Notes: generated by a model from the letters alone, not told the origin. A stretch of 54,861 bases of DNA from Martelella lutilitoris (GCF_005924265.1 NZ_VCLB01000013.1:1-54861), one strand, 5' to 3'. Shown: positions 1 through 9,184, numbered from the stretch's first letter. A program made the numbers and translations.

Positions 1-378
1 CACCGCCTCAGCGCCGCCCCGTCGTTCGGTGAGGCGGCTTATAGACCCCATTCCGCCAAACCGTCAACAACCAATCCCAAAAAAAATGACATTTTTGTTA
101 AGTGATTGGTTTTTATGGGTTTTGATCAGAACTCCGCGGCAAGCAGGCACGCGCGCCCTATATTGATATAGGTGGGGAATGAAGGTTCCGCCTTCAATAG
201 GCCATTTTCGCCGTAAAAACATCAAACTGATGAGGCTCACGATGACGAGCTCTGCGACGGCGCGTCGGGGCCGGGCGGAAGATCGGCGGGGAATGGTGAT
301 TTGACACGCGCGGCGATTTTCGGCACATCAATCGGACCAGTTGCGACTTCGGCAAATCGAGCTAAAGATCACAGGCAT
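1..378. other. Intergenic region upstream of the M23 peptidase gene
   Basis: No gene is visible here. Three symmetric elements stand out: an 8-bp inverted repeat CCGCCTCA/TGAGGCGG at 3-10 and 30-37, a near-perfect palindrome CCTATAT-tg-ATATAGG at 157-172, and a TGAAGG/CCTTCA hairpin at 180-196. An A-rich tract lies at about 80-95. The first may be the end of a transcription unit left of the window. The second could be an operator, as it covers a TATATT sequence, but no convincing -35 box sits at the right distance. Confidence 0.4.
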
Positions 379-2322
379 ATGAAAGAAAAGAAAAACCCTG
401 CGCGCTCGTTCGGCAGAGGAACGCCAATTGTCGTGGACGGCAAGACGCCGCCCGCGCGGCGCGATGTCTCGATCCGTTGGCTCGCGGGCGCCTGCCTGAC
501 AGGATTGACCAGCACCGCTCTGATGGCGATCGCCCTTTCTGCCGCCGTTGACGGGCGCGAGCGTCTGGCCGCGCCGGCCTCGGCCTTTGCCAAGACGGCA
601 GCCTCGGGTACCGATGACACGGCGGTCAGGGGCAACCGCCTGATACCCACCACGGTGATTGCCAAACCCTCCAACCGCCGCGTCCTGCAGGTGCCGACCG
701 CCGTGCGTCAGGGCGATCGCGATGTCATTCACTACGAGCCCTTCTCCGAAGTCCGGATGGCGCTTGCGGCCAATTACGGCAAGACGCCGGACTATCCCGC
801 CTTCGATCCCTTCGAAGTGTTTTCGACGACCGAACGCGCCGGGCCGCGCGCGCGCGCTGTCGACGTGATTTACGATACCGATGTCGAGGGCGAGGTCGAA
901 CTCAAGTTCACGCCATTCCCGGCCGCCAAGCCGCCCCTGCCCTTTGCCGCGGGCCTTTCCACCGACGAGATCGAAGAGACCATTCTCGCCAACGAGACCA
1001 TGCTGCAGAACAGCGTCGGCGATCTATCCATGCTCAGCTATGTGGACCCGGACCGCTTCGAGCCCGAACAGATCATGCTGCCGCTCAAGCCCTCCATGGC
1101 GGCGCAGATCGTCGATGAGAATGTCTCCGTAAGCGCGCTGCAGTCCGTCTTCACCCAGGATTTCAACGATGACATCCTGCCGGTTCGCCAGCGGGTCGAT
1201 GTCGAGGCCTTTCTTGTCGCCGCCGGGTACCCCGCGCCGCTTGCCGCCGAACTTGACCGCCTGATCGAGGAAGGATCGGGAAGCCCGATGCTGAAGGCCG
1301 GCGATATTCTGCGTATCGGCCTCATGCGCATGGGCCGCAATATGCGCGTGGTCCGGCTCAGCCTCTACCGCGACGGCGAACATGTGATGACCACGGCGCT
1401 CAACGACAAGGGCCGTTTCGTCGAGGGCGTCGAGCCGCCGATGAGCGAAGCGGTTGCCAATGCATCCGCCGACGAGACGGATCTCCTGCTCGGCACCACG
1501 CAGAAGCCGGTGCGGGTCTATGACGGCATTTTCCGCGCCATGCTGACCTACGGGCTGACCAAGGACATGGCCGGCCAGCTGATCAATCTTCTGGCGAGCA
1601 AGGTCGATCTGCAGTCCATGGCTTCGCCGGACGACCAGCTTGAGCTGTTCTTCTCCGATGCCGATCAGAATGGCAAAGCGACGGCGACGTCCGAGCTCTT
1701 CTACATCGACGCGAAAATCGGCGACGAGACCATCAGGCTCTACCGCTTTGCCAACCCGAAGACCGGCGCGGTCGACTTCTATGACGAGAACGGCCGCAGC
1801 ATCCGCCGCTTCCTTCTGCGCAACCCCGTTCCGAACGGCCGGTTTACCTCCGGCTTCGGCATGCGCCGCCATCCCGTGCTTAAATATGCCCGGATGCATC
1901 CCGGCGTCGACTGGGCCGCGCCAACCGGAACGCCGATCATCGCAGCAGGCGATGGCGTGGTGGAATCGGCAGGCTGGAACAGTGGCGGCTACGGCAACCA
2001 GACCATCATCCGCCACGCCAACGGCTACGAGACTTCCTATAACCATCAGAGCAAGATCGCTTCGGGTGTAAAGGAGGGCGCGCGCGTCAAGCAGGGACAG
2101 GTCATCGGCTATGTCGGCGCCACCGGTCTCGTCACCGGCCCGCATCTGCATTACGAAGTCATGGTCAATGGCACGAAGGTTGATCCGATGAAGATCCGGT
2201 TCCCGAATTCGGACGCGCTTTCGGGCGACAATCTCGCGCGCTTCGATTCCGAGCGCAAGCGGATCGACGCCCTGCTCGGCAACGAGAACGCAACGCAAGT
2301 CGCTTCCAGCAAGCGCAACTGA
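379..2322 (+). CDS. M23 family peptidoglycan metalloendopeptidase, membrane-anchored
   Basis: A probable LytM/M23 zinc peptidase that cuts peptide cross-links of peptidoglycan in the periplasm. The 647-residue protein has one N-terminal hydrophobic segment (about residues 29-55), a long central region of the kind found in rhizobial M23 proteins, and a C-terminal M23 domain. That domain carries the zinc-binding signature HPGVD (about residue 507) and the catalytic HLH motif within GPHLHYEV (about 589). The reading frame is open back to a TTG at 301, but the ATG at 379 puts a short basic stretch directly before the membrane segment, as in relatives, so it is preferred; neither start has a strong ribosome site. 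The gene stands alone. All active-site residues are present, so it is probably an active enzyme and not a degenerate EnvC/NlpD-type activator. Confidence 0.9.
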   Translation: MKEKKNPARSFGRGTPIVVDGKTPPARRDVSIRWLAGACLTGLTSTALMAIALSAAVDGRERLAAPASAFAKTAASGTDDTAVRGNRLIPTTVIAKPSNRRVLQVPTAVRQGDRDVIHYEPFSEVRMALAANYGKTPDYPAFDPFEVFSTTERAGPRARAVDVIYDTDVEGEVELKFTPFPAAKPPLPFAAGLSTDEIEETILANETMLQNSVGDLSMLSYVDPDRFEPEQIMLPLKPSMAAQIVDENVSVSALQSVFTQDFNDDILPVRQRVDVEAFLVAAGYPAPLAAELDRLIEEGSGSPMLKAGDILRIGLMRMGRNMRVVRLSLYRDGEHVMTTALNDKGRFVEGVEPPMSEAVANASADETDLLLGTTQKPVRVYDGIFRAMLTYGLTKDMAGQLINLLASKVDLQSMASPDDQLELFFSDADQNGKATATSELFYIDAKIGDETIRLYRFANPKTGAVDFYDENGRSIRRFLLRNPVPNGRFTSGFGMRRHPVLKYARMHPGVDWAAPTGTPIIAAGDGVVESAGWNSGGYGNQTIIRHANGYETSYNHQSKIASGVKEGARVKQGQVIGYVGATGLVTGPHLHYEVMVNGTKVDPMKIRFPNSDALSGDNLARFDSERKRIDALLGNENATQVASSKRN

Positions 2323-2397
2323 AGCCAGGTTTTCTTCATCCGTTTCAGGCAAGCAGGATTGAGAGGAATCTCACCAGAGCTTGGGATTGCGTGCCTG

Positions 2398-2463
2398 GAG
2401 CATTTCGCAGTCAGACGGACACATCTGACGTCAAGCGAAAATGCGTCAAAACAAATAGAGAGA
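2398..2463. repeat. Rhizobial intergenic palindromic repeat
   Basis: A nested inverted repeat in the 330-bp gap after the M23 gene. The outer arms GCATTTCGC (2400-2408) and GCGAAAATGC (2435-2444) pair with one bulge. The inner arms GTCAGA (2410-2415) and TCTGAC (2424-2429) pair perfectly. The following GCGTCAAAACAAATAGAG matches from memory the conserved edge of an abundant short intergenic repeat of Rhizobiaceae. The rest of the gap (2464-2651) shows nothing recognisable. Confidence 0.55.
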
Positions 2464-2651
2464 CCGTGTCCGCGCTTCCATGAGAGCCGGAAGCGATCTG
2501 GGCGCGCTTTTGCGCGCACGCCTCAGCCCTGGCAAAATTGTCGATAGATCGACACCCGCGTCACCGTCACTGCTGATTGTCTGCTCTTCAGCCGACAGAA
2601 GGTTACGACAAGCTTGGGATCGAAGACATGGCTGATGCATGGCGCCCGTTC

Positions 2652-2906
2652 TCAGAACTGGCGTATCCAGCCGTTCAGCGCGGAAAAGCCTTCGGGATTG
2701 ATGGCATAAAATCGCTTCGTGCCCACTGGCGTGACGCGCACGAGTTTACTGTCCAGCAAAGCCTTGAGGTGTTGGGAAACAGCCGGGCGGCTGATCGGTA
2801 ACCCTTCCGAAAGCTCGGTCACTGTTTTCGGCTCGCGCCGCAGGGCCATCAGGAGATGGCGGCGATTGGGGTCTGCAATAGCGACAAAAGGGTCAGATGT
2901 GCTCAT
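2652..2906 (-). CDS. ArsR family winged-helix transcriptional regulator
   Basis: An 84-residue HTH protein of the ArsR/SmtB type. The fold runs DPNRRHLLMAL (helix 1), TVTELSEGLPISRPAVSQHLKALLDSKLV (helix-turn-helix, about residues 29-57) and the wing VRVTPVGTKRFYAI. The cysteine metal motif ELCVCDL of true ArsR is absent, so this belongs to the non-metal group that often controls SRPBCC or transporter genes. No such partner is adjacent. It is shorter than usual (relatives about 100-110 residues) because the C-terminal dimerisation helix ends at NGWIRQF, so it may be slightly truncated. It lies alone in a region with little else. Confidence 0.8.
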   Translation of the reverse strand: MSTSDPFVAIADPNRRHLLMALRREPKTVTELSEGLPISRPAVSQHLKALLDSKLVRVTPVGTKRFYAINPEGFSALNGWIRQF

Positions 2907-2967
2907 GCCGTCATATTACGTTAAAGTTACCCCCGCGACAAGTAGTTCGTTCGTTCAATAGTAGATA

Positions 2968-4617
2968 CTAAAATCTTTCTCGATCAAAATAATCAACAAT
3001 CGATCTTTGATCGGATTTACTACTATTTGTACTTACAAGACTTGCGGACTGATGCCCATTGGCCGAGCGATAACGATCGGCGCTCACGTCCGCAGTTGAC
3101 CCGGCGTCCCTTGGCAGGACCGTGCCGGGACGCGCACCCTTTGTTGGCTCATCGGGTGCAGTCGCGTTGATTCGCGCAAGCGTCGGGCGGAACAGGGTGC
3201 GGAAATCATTGTCCTCGTTATAGGCGAGTTCGGTCGTATCGCCCATTGCCGCAAGCTTGCGGGCAAGCTCGCTCTGGGCCGTCTTGCGCGGGTTTTGAGC
3301 CGGCTCCGGAATGGCCGCCCTGGCGCGGCCCGCAGCCTGCAACTGCTCGGGCGTGATCGGCGCGCCCTGATCAAGCCCGGCATAACTCATGCGCGGGCTC
3401 GGCACGGGAACCTCGCCATTCATGAAGCCAAAACGATCCTCTTCGAAGGACGTCTCGCCGCCGAGGGACGCGACCTCGACCGGGGCAGGCTCGACGGGTG
3501 AAGCGGCCTCCGCCACCAGCACGTCGGAGACGGACATGCCCTCGGCATCCCCGAGCGAGGATGGTCGCGACTGCGGCACCGGAATATTGGCGGCAATCGC
3601 CAGTGCCGGTTCTGCCTCTGGCGGGTTGGGATCGACGAGCGCCGTGGCGAGCGGCGTCCCGAGATCCGCGTTGTCTGCTCCGGGACGCGACAGCGGCAAC
3701 GGAATGTCAAGATTGTCGAAACTGACGGCCGCCGTCAGGATATCGACGGGGCGCTGCTGGGGTGCAGATTGCTGCGGCGCGCTCTGGCGCGAAGGCGTTG
3801 CGGCACGCTGCCGCTGGCTGCTTCCCGCATCATCGTCATTGCGGGAATTGCCGCGGTTGAACAGCATCGAAAGCAGGTTCGGACGTTCGTCCTCGTCGCC
3901 ATCATCGTTGCTGGCGACGCGCACGGGCTCGGACCCGGAGACGCTGCCCTTGGCCTTGTATTCAGCCAGCGCGTCCTGATAGCCGGGAAGCGGCTTGCCG
4001 TCGGCCGGCAGATGCAGCGTATGACCTTCGGGAAAGAGCGCGACGAGCTGGCTGCGGCTCATGCGCGGCCAGGCGCGAACGCTCGCTACATCGAGATGGA
4101 CGAAGGGCGAGCCGGAGCTCGGATAATAGCCGACGCCGCCGCGCTGCAACTTCATCGCCGTCGCCCGCAGCTTGGCGAGCGGCACGCCGGGAATGAAGAA
4201 GTCCATCGCGTTGCCGAGCATATGCTGCGATTTCTTGGCAACGCCTGAGGACGTCTTGCGCAGCATGGCGTTGGTCTCGGGCGAGCGATAGGCGGAGACA
4301 ACGTTAATGTAATCCTTGGCGCCGACCTGCTGATAGACTTCCCAGACCAGGTCGAACAATTGCGGGTTCATATTGGTCGGTTCCTTGCGGCGCCAGTCGC
4401 GCAGGAACCAGTTGAGTTGCTCGAGCCCCTTCTTGTCATAGCGCCCGTTGCGCTTGAAGGTGATCTCGGCCTTTTCACCGGTATGAATGTAGTAGAGCTT
4501 CAGGGTTCGGGTTTCGGCCTGCGCCTCCGACACGCCAAAAAAGCAGAAAATGGCCGCAAGCAACGCCAGAACGGCAATTGTCCGTTGCAGGAATATGCTT
4601 GATGGACGGTCACTCAA
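2968..4617 (-). CDS. DUF882 (MepK/YcbK-like) M15-fold peptidase with long Pro-rich tail
   Basis: The protein starts with a signal peptide (about residues 1-34, cut after SEAQA), followed by a DUF882 domain of about 165 residues. That domain has the M15-type zinc motif SQHMLGNAMDF and the downstream HLDV. The E. coli relative MepK is an endopeptidase acting on peptidoglycan cross-links, so a periplasmic cell-wall role is likely. The C-terminal 330 or so residues are rich in Pro, Ser, Ala and Asp and look disordered. A TTG at 4617 is chosen as start because GGGAGAG lies 6-7 nt upstream and it sits directly before the signal peptide; the frame stays open to an ATG at 4773 but would add 52 residues of non-signal sequence. 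The tail repeats short motifs such as VPVPSPR, IPVPQSR and IPLPLSR. Confidence 0.85.
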   Translation of the reverse strand: MSDRPSSIFLQRTIAVLALLAAIFCFFGVSEAQAETRTLKLYYIHTGEKAEITFKRNGRYDKKGLEQLNWFLRDWRRKEPTNMNPQLFDLVWEVYQQVGAKDYINVVSAYRSPETNAMLRKTSSGVAKKSQHMLGNAMDFFIPGVPLAKLRATAMKLQRGGVGYYPSSGSPFVHLDVASVRAWPRMSRSQLVALFPEGHTLHLPADGKPLPGYQDALAEYKAKGSVSGSEPVRVASNDDGDEDERPNLLSMLFNRGNSRNDDDAGSSQRQRAATPSRQSAPQQSAPQQRPVDILTAAVSFDNLDIPLPLSRPGADNADLGTPLATALVDPNPPEAEPALAIAANIPVPQSRPSSLGDAEGMSVSDVLVAEAASPVEPAPVEVASLGGETSFEEDRFGFMNGEVPVPSPRMSYAGLDQGAPITPEQLQAAGRARAAIPEPAQNPRKTAQSELARKLAAMGDTTELAYNEDNDFRTLFRPTLARINATAPDEPTKGARPGTVLPRDAGSTADVSADRYRSANGHQSASLVSTNSSKSDQRSIVDYFDRERF

Positions 4618-4980
4618 ACCGGACTCTCCCTGGGTACTCTGAATGTCGTGATCGGGCCCCCGCACCGTCAGCAGCCTCAGGGGCGACGGACGATGACCTT
4701 CTTGAAGGTCCAATGCGGCGCAAACGAGGCATTTTCCCGCCTGACGTTCAGCTTGCCATTTTATAGGCAACATTTGGTTAAATTCCTAGAGCCATCAATA
4801 ACCGCTTAGCCTTTCACAAGCGTTAAGTCTTTGCCGCAAATCAACAACGGCAAGCGGGGAGGCCGTGCATTGGATCGGCATATTTTGACCTTTGCCGATT
4901 GCGGGGCTTGCAGGCGACACATATGTTGAGGCCCCGCGCCCCCGAGGCGGCGACCGAATAACAACAGGAAAGACAGACCC
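4618..4980. other. Divergent intergenic region between the DUF882 gene and pepF
   Basis: The region carries the promoters for two divergent genes. An interrupted palindrome GACCTTC-tt-GAAGGTC lies at 4695-4710. The stretch 4760-4860 is AT-richer than its surroundings, and TTGACC at about 4887 could be a -35 box for pepF, but no good -10 is seen 17 nt on. A ribosome site AGGAAAG precedes the pepF ATG. Confidence 0.35.
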
Positions 4981-6834
4981 ATGTTCAACGCTTCATTTCC
5001 GCGCAATCCGGCCGACGGCTCGGCTCAGGCGACGAAATCCGGCGACGAGGCCCTGGGCCGCCTGCCCGAATGGGATCTTACCCATCTTTATCCCGGCGCC
5101 TCCTCGCCCGAATTCAACAATGCCTTCGATGAAGCGGCCAAGAAGGCACGGTCGTTTTCGGCCCGCTGGAAAGGCAAACTCGAGGAAGCCTCCGGCAAGA
5201 CAGGAGACGACGGGCTCGGCGCGGCCATCGAAACTTACGAGGCGCTTGGTGACACGCTCGGACGGCTCGGCTCGTTTGCCGGCCTCTCCTATTATGCCAA
5301 CGCCGCCGACCCGACGCTGCGCAAGCTTTATGGCGACACCTCGGCGCGGATCACCGAAATCTACGCCGACCTCCTGTTCTTCGAGCTGGAGCTGAACCGA
5401 CTGGACGAGGAAACGATCAACAGGGCGCTCGAGGCCGACGCCCGCTTTGCCCATTACCGTCCCTGGGTGCTGGATCTGAGGCTGGAAAAGCCGCACCAGC
5501 TGGATGACCGGATCGAACAATTGTTCATGGAGAAATCGACCACCGGCGGCCAGGCCTTCAACCGGCTCTTCGACCAGACCATGGACCGCATGCGCTTTGA
5601 TGTCGACGGCGAGAAAATGCCGTTGGAAAAGGCCCTCAATCTCTTGAGCGATACGAAGGAACCGGTCCGCCGCAAGGCCGCGGAAGCGCTGGCTGCGACC
5701 TTCAAGGACAACCTGCCGACCTTCTCGCTGATCATGAACACGGTGGCCAAGGACACCGAGATCAACAGCCGCTGGCATGCCTTCGAGGATATCGCCGATA
5801 GCCGCCATCTTTCCAACCGGGTCGAGCGCGCGGTTGTCGATGCGCTGACCGAGGCGGTGCGCGAGGCCTATCCCCGCCTTTCCCACCGCTACTATGCGAT
5901 GAAGGCGAAATGGCTCGGCATGGAGCAGATGAACTATTGGGATCGCAACGCCCCCCTGCCCGATGTCGCCGAACGCGTGATCCCCTGGGACGAGGCCCGC
6001 GACACGGTGCTTTCGGCCTATGGCGCGTTCTCGCCGGACATGGCCGATATTGCGCGACGCTTTTTCGATGAACAATGGATCGACGCACCGATCCGCCCGG
6101 GAAAACGCACCGGCGCGTTTGCGCACCCGACGGTGCCCTCCGCCCATCCTTACGTGCTGGTCAATTATCTTGGCAAGCCGCGCGATGTGATGACGCTTGC
6201 CCATGAACTCGGCCACGGCGTGCATCAGGTTCTGGCGGCGAAACAGGGCGCGCTGATGTGCTCGACCCCGCTGACGCTCGCCGAAACCGCCTCCGTCTTC
6301 GGCGAGATGCTGACCTTCCGCGCGCTGCTTTCCCAGACGGCCGACAAGGCAAAGCGCAAGGCGATGCTCGCCCAGAAGGTCGAGGACATGATCAACACGG
6401 TCGTGCGCCAGATCGCCTTCTATCAGTTCGAACGCAAGGTCCACACGGCCCGCCGCGAGGGCGAACTGACGGAAGACCAGATCAACGCGATGTGGATGTC
6501 GGTGCAGGCCGAAAGCCTCGGACCGGCGATCAAGCTTGCCGATGGCTACGAGACCTACTGGAGCTACGTGCCGCACTTCATCCATTCGCCCTTCTACGTC
6601 TACGCCTATGCCTTTGGCGATTGCCTGGTGAACTCGCTCTATGCGGTCTACCAGAACGCCGAGAGCGGCTTCCAGGACAAGTATTTCGAGATGCTGAAGG
6701 CCGGCGGAACGAAGCATCATTCCGAACTGCTGAAGCCCTTCGACCTTGATGCGTCCGACCCCGCCTTCTGGAGCAAGGGGCTTTCGATGATCGAGGGGCT
6801 GATCGACGAACTTGAAGCGCTCGACAACGAATAG
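4981..6834 (+). CDS. pepF: M3 family oligoendopeptidase F
   Basis: A cytoplasmic zinc oligopeptidase that trims short peptides. The 617-residue length is typical of the PepF group. The M3 active site is visible as HELGH (H408, E409, H412) in MTLAHELGHGVHQ, with the third zinc ligand in LAETASVFGE (E435). The C-terminal YWSYVPHFIHSPFYVYAYAFG block is characteristic of the family. The ATG at 4981 follows AGGAAAG at good spacing. The gene starts a tight four-gene run: pabB begins one base after its stop, then a YciI-like gene and a DUF3445 gene. No signal peptide is present. Confidence 0.95.
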   Translation: MFNASFPRNPADGSAQATKSGDEALGRLPEWDLTHLYPGASSPEFNNAFDEAAKKARSFSARWKGKLEEASGKTGDDGLGAAIETYEALGDTLGRLGSFAGLSYYANAADPTLRKLYGDTSARITEIYADLLFFELELNRLDEETINRALEADARFAHYRPWVLDLRLEKPHQLDDRIEQLFMEKSTTGGQAFNRLFDQTMDRMRFDVDGEKMPLEKALNLLSDTKEPVRRKAAEALAATFKDNLPTFSLIMNTVAKDTEINSRWHAFEDIADSRHLSNRVERAVVDALTEAVREAYPRLSHRYYAMKAKWLGMEQMNYWDRNAPLPDVAERVIPWDEARDTVLSAYGAFSPDMADIARRFFDEQWIDAPIRPGKRTGAFAHPTVPSAHPYVLVNYLGKPRDVMTLAHELGHGVHQVLAAKQGALMCSTPLTLAETASVFGEMLTFRALLSQTADKAKRKAMLAQKVEDMINTVVRQIAFYQFERKVHTARREGELTEDQINAMWMSVQAESLGPAIKLADGYETYWSYVPHFIHSPFYVYAYAFGDCLVNSLYAVYQNAESGFQDKYFEMLKAGGTKHHSELLKPFDLDASDPAFWSKGLSMIEGLIDELEALDNE

Positions 6835-6835
6835 C

Positions 6836-7972
6836 ATGCCGCGCGCCGTCTTCCGGGACGACCTCGCCGGTCGCATGCTGACATTTTCCGATCCGCATGC
6901 GCTGATCGTGGCGGAACGCCCGGACGAGGTGCCGGAGGCTTTCGCACGAATGGAAGACGCGCGCGCATCCGGTCACTGGCTCGCCGGTTATGCAGCTTAT
7001 GAGGCGGGGTTTCTGCTGGATCCCGCCTTCTCCGACCTTCCGTCGGGCAAGACCGAAACGCCCTATCTCTGCTTCGGCGTTTTCGACCCTCCGCAAGTGG
7101 CCGCTCTGCCGGAGATGAGCTCCGAAACGCCGTTTCTATTCGACCTCGAACCCGCCTGGGATTTTGCCGCCTATCGGAACCGTTTCGAGCCGTTGCACGC
7201 CCACCTGATGGCCGGCGACTGCTACCAGGGCAACCTCACCTTTCCCATCTATGCCCGCTGGCAGGGCGATCCGCTTGCCGCCTTTCACGCCTGTGCCGGA
7301 CGCCAGCCGGTGCGCTACGGCGCCTATCTCGAACTTGCCGGGCCGTGCATCCTGTCGCGCTCGCCGGAGCTCTTCTTCAAGGTCGACGGGGATGGCTTTA
7401 TCGAAACACATCCAATGAAAGGCACGGCCCAGCGCGGGGCGAGCGCCGCGGAAGACGAGGCGATCATCGCCGCCATGCTGGATGACGAAAAGACGCTTGC
7501 GGAAAACTGCATGATCGTCGACCTCCTGCGCAACGACATTTCGCGCATTGCCGAGCCCGGCAGCGTCCACGTGCCGAAGCTCTTCGAGATCGAGACCTAC
7601 CCCACGCTCCACCAGATGGTGAGCCATGTCCGCGCGAAACTGAAAGCCGATGCCGGTATCGAGGCGATCTTCTCGGCGCTTTTTCCCTGCGGCTCGGTCA
7701 CCGGTGCGCCGAAGATTTCGGCAATGAGGATCTTGCGCCGACTGGAGGACGGACCGCGCGGGGCCTATTGCGGGGCGATCGGCCATATCGCGCCCGGCGG
7801 CGCCATGCAGTTCAACGTCGCCATCCGCACGATCACGCTTTTTTCTGACGGCCGCGCCGTCTTCAATGTCGGCGGCGGCATCGTGCTTGATTCGACCGCA
7901 CGCGCCGAATATGAAGAAGCTCTGCTGAAAGCCCGTTTTGCCGGCGACCTTTCCGCCTCGCCGGCTGGTTGA
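6836..7972 (+). CDS. pabB: Aminodeoxychorismate synthase component I
   Basis: This enzyme converts chorismate plus ammonia to 4-amino-4-deoxychorismate for folate synthesis. The 378-residue protein is a stand-alone chorismate-binding domain of the short PabB type. The motif PMKGTAQRG has the lysine (K195) that separates PabB (PIKGT) from anthranilate synthase TrpE (PLAGT). The C-terminal GSVTGAPK and GAYCGAIGHI blocks are the conserved chorismate-binding signature. The ATG at 6836 is one base after the pepF stop, so translation is probably coupled; an in-frame ATG at 6812 inside pepF is less likely. The glutamine amidotransferase (PabA) and the lyase PabC that often accompany it are not nearby. 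Confidence 0.92.
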   Translation: MPRAVFRDDLAGRMLTFSDPHALIVAERPDEVPEAFARMEDARASGHWLAGYAAYEAGFLLDPAFSDLPSGKTETPYLCFGVFDPPQVAALPEMSSETPFLFDLEPAWDFAAYRNRFEPLHAHLMAGDCYQGNLTFPIYARWQGDPLAAFHACAGRQPVRYGAYLELAGPCILSRSPELFFKVDGDGFIETHPMKGTAQRGASAAEDEAIIAAMLDDEKTLAENCMIVDLLRNDISRIAEPGSVHVPKLFEIETYPTLHQMVSHVRAKLKADAGIEAIFSALFPCGSVTGAPKISAMRILRRLEDGPRGAYCGAIGHIAPGGAMQFNVAIRTITLFSDGRAVFNVGGGIVLDSTARAEYEEALLKARFAGDLSASPAG

Positions 7973-7982
7973 GGAGACCGCC

Positions 7983-8270
7983 TTGATCCTGATTTCGCTG
8001 ACCTATGTCGCGCCGATGGAGGCCGTCGAAAAACATTTCGACGGGCATATCGCCTGGCTCAACCGTCATTATGCCGATGGCGTCTTTCTGGCCTCCGGGC
8101 GCAAGGTTCCGCGCACGGGCGGCGTGATCATCGCAAGCGGCAGCCTCGATCAGGTGCGCGCCATCTGCGAGACGGATCCTTTCGTCAGCGAAGGCGTCGC
8201 GCAATATGCACTGACGGAAGTGGATTTCTCGAAGACGGTCGACAGCGTTTCGGGGCTGAAACAGGCATGA
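7983..8270 (+). CDS. YciI family protein
   Basis: A 95-residue protein of the YciI/YCII-like ferredoxin-fold family, whose members bind small molecules and in a few cases dehydrochlorinate substrates. Conserved elements are LTYVAPMEAVEKHFDGHIAWL, with the histidine and aspartate of the proposed active site, and the GGVIIASG strand. A TTG at 7983 is chosen as start: GAGGAG lies 5-6 nt upstream, and the resulting N-terminus (MILISLTY) begins at the first beta strand. It sits 10 bp after pabB and overlaps the next gene by 4 bp, so it is part of the pepF transcription unit. The biochemical role is unknown. Confidence 0.85.
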   Translation: MILISLTYVAPMEAVEKHFDGHIAWLNRHYADGVFLASGRKVPRTGGVIIASGSLDQVRAICETDPFVSEGVAQYALTEVDFSKTVDSVSGLKQA

Positions 8271-9184
8271 CCGATAGCGCAACCGCCGACCGCCCGCTTC
8301 GGCTCATGCCCTATGGCAGGGCCTACAAGCCCTTTTCCATCGGTCTATCGCAGATTGCGACAACGGACTGGCTGGAAGCGGAGCCCGACCTCGCTCGCTA
8401 TCTCGACGAGAAGCAGCAGCTTCTCGAAGCGAAGCGTGACGCCGTCTTTCGGGCGACAGGCGATAGCCTTGATGCCCAAAACGAAGCCCTCGCAATGATC
8501 ACCCGGCATCTCGCGGATCATCACGCCGACGTCTATCGCTTGTCCGGCGAGACGATGACCATGGCCGGCCGCAGCGTCGACCTTGCCGACGAGGCGATGC
8601 CGCCCCTGATGCGGGCCGGGCTGATGATCGCCGACGATCTTGCCGTCCTCGCAAAACATGACGGCCACTGGCATCTTGCGGCAGGCTTCATCGCCTTTCC
8701 CTCCTCCTGGTCGCTGGCCGAAAAGGCCGGCCGGCCGATGGACGAGGTGCATGCCGATGTGCCGGGCTTTCAGGGCGGCACGCGCAACGCCGCCATGGTC
8801 AGCCGCATATTCGACAATCTGAAGCCCGACCTGCCCGCCGAGCGGTTCAACTGGTCGTTCAAGGGGTCGGACGCGCTCGCCATGCCGGTTTCCAAGCATC
8901 TGCCCGAGGACCTGTTCCGCCCGGTCCGCCCGATTGGCGAGAATTTCCTGCGCGTCGAACGCCAGACGCTGCGCCGCCTGCCGGAAACCGGCGCCATCGT
9001 CTTCACGATAAAAATCTACGCCGACCCCCTGGCCATGATTGTGCGCCATCCGCAAGCCCGCGCAATCGCCTCGGCCATGCTGAAACAGCTTGACGGGTTG
9101 ACGGCAGAGGAGCGCGCCTACAAGGGCATGAAAGACGCCGATATCGACGCGCTGTCGGCTTATCTGCGAGAAGTTTTGGACTGA
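8267..9184 (+). CDS. DUF3445 / heme-dependent oxidative N-demethylase family protein
   Basis: A 305-residue protein of the DUF3445 family, represented by the heme-containing subunit of bacterial oxidative N-demethylases (dimethylamine-type). It has the family pattern of RLMPYGRAYKPFSIGL near the N-terminus, a central DDLAVLAKHDGHWHLAAGFIAFPSSW block, and the C-terminal ETGAIVFTIKIYADPL. Histidines in KHDGHWHL are possible ligands, though I cannot assign them from sequence alone. Its ATG overlaps the yciI stop (ATGA), so the two are translationally coupled. The flavin or reductase partners of the characterised demethylase are not in this run, so the substrate here is unknown. Confidence 0.85.
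   Translation: MTDSATADRPLRLMPYGRAYKPFSIGLSQIATTDWLEAEPDLARYLDEKQQLLEAKRDAVFRATGDSLDAQNEALAMITRHLADHHADVYRLSGETMTMAGRSVDLADEAMPPLMRAGLMIADDLAVLAKHDGHWHLAAGFIAFPSSWSLAEKAGRPMDEVHADVPGFQGGTRNAAMVSRIFDNLKPDLPAERFNWSFKGSDALAMPVSKHLPEDLFRPVRPIGENFLRVERQTLRRLPETGAIVFTIKIYADPLAMIVRHPQARAIASAMLKQLDGLTAEERAYKGMKDADIDALSAYLREVLD

Noticed and set aside
1024-2352. 442-residue minus-strand frame opposite the M23 peptidase gene
   Set aside because: Shadow frame caused by high third-position GC; no start site or domain.
4695-4710. GACCTTC-tt-GAAGGTC as a CueR/MerR-type operator
   Set aside because: The spacing between half-sites is far too short for MerR-family sites and no MerR gene or metal gene is near.
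6812-6835. Earlier pabB start inside pepF
   Set aside because: It overlaps pepF by 23 bp and adds residues unlike PabB; the ATG one base after the pepF stop is simpler.
4993-6876. 627-residue open frame on the minus strand opposite pepF
   Set aside because: It is rich in His, Arg and Gly from the reversed codon pattern, shows no domain, and fully overlaps a clear M3 peptidase.
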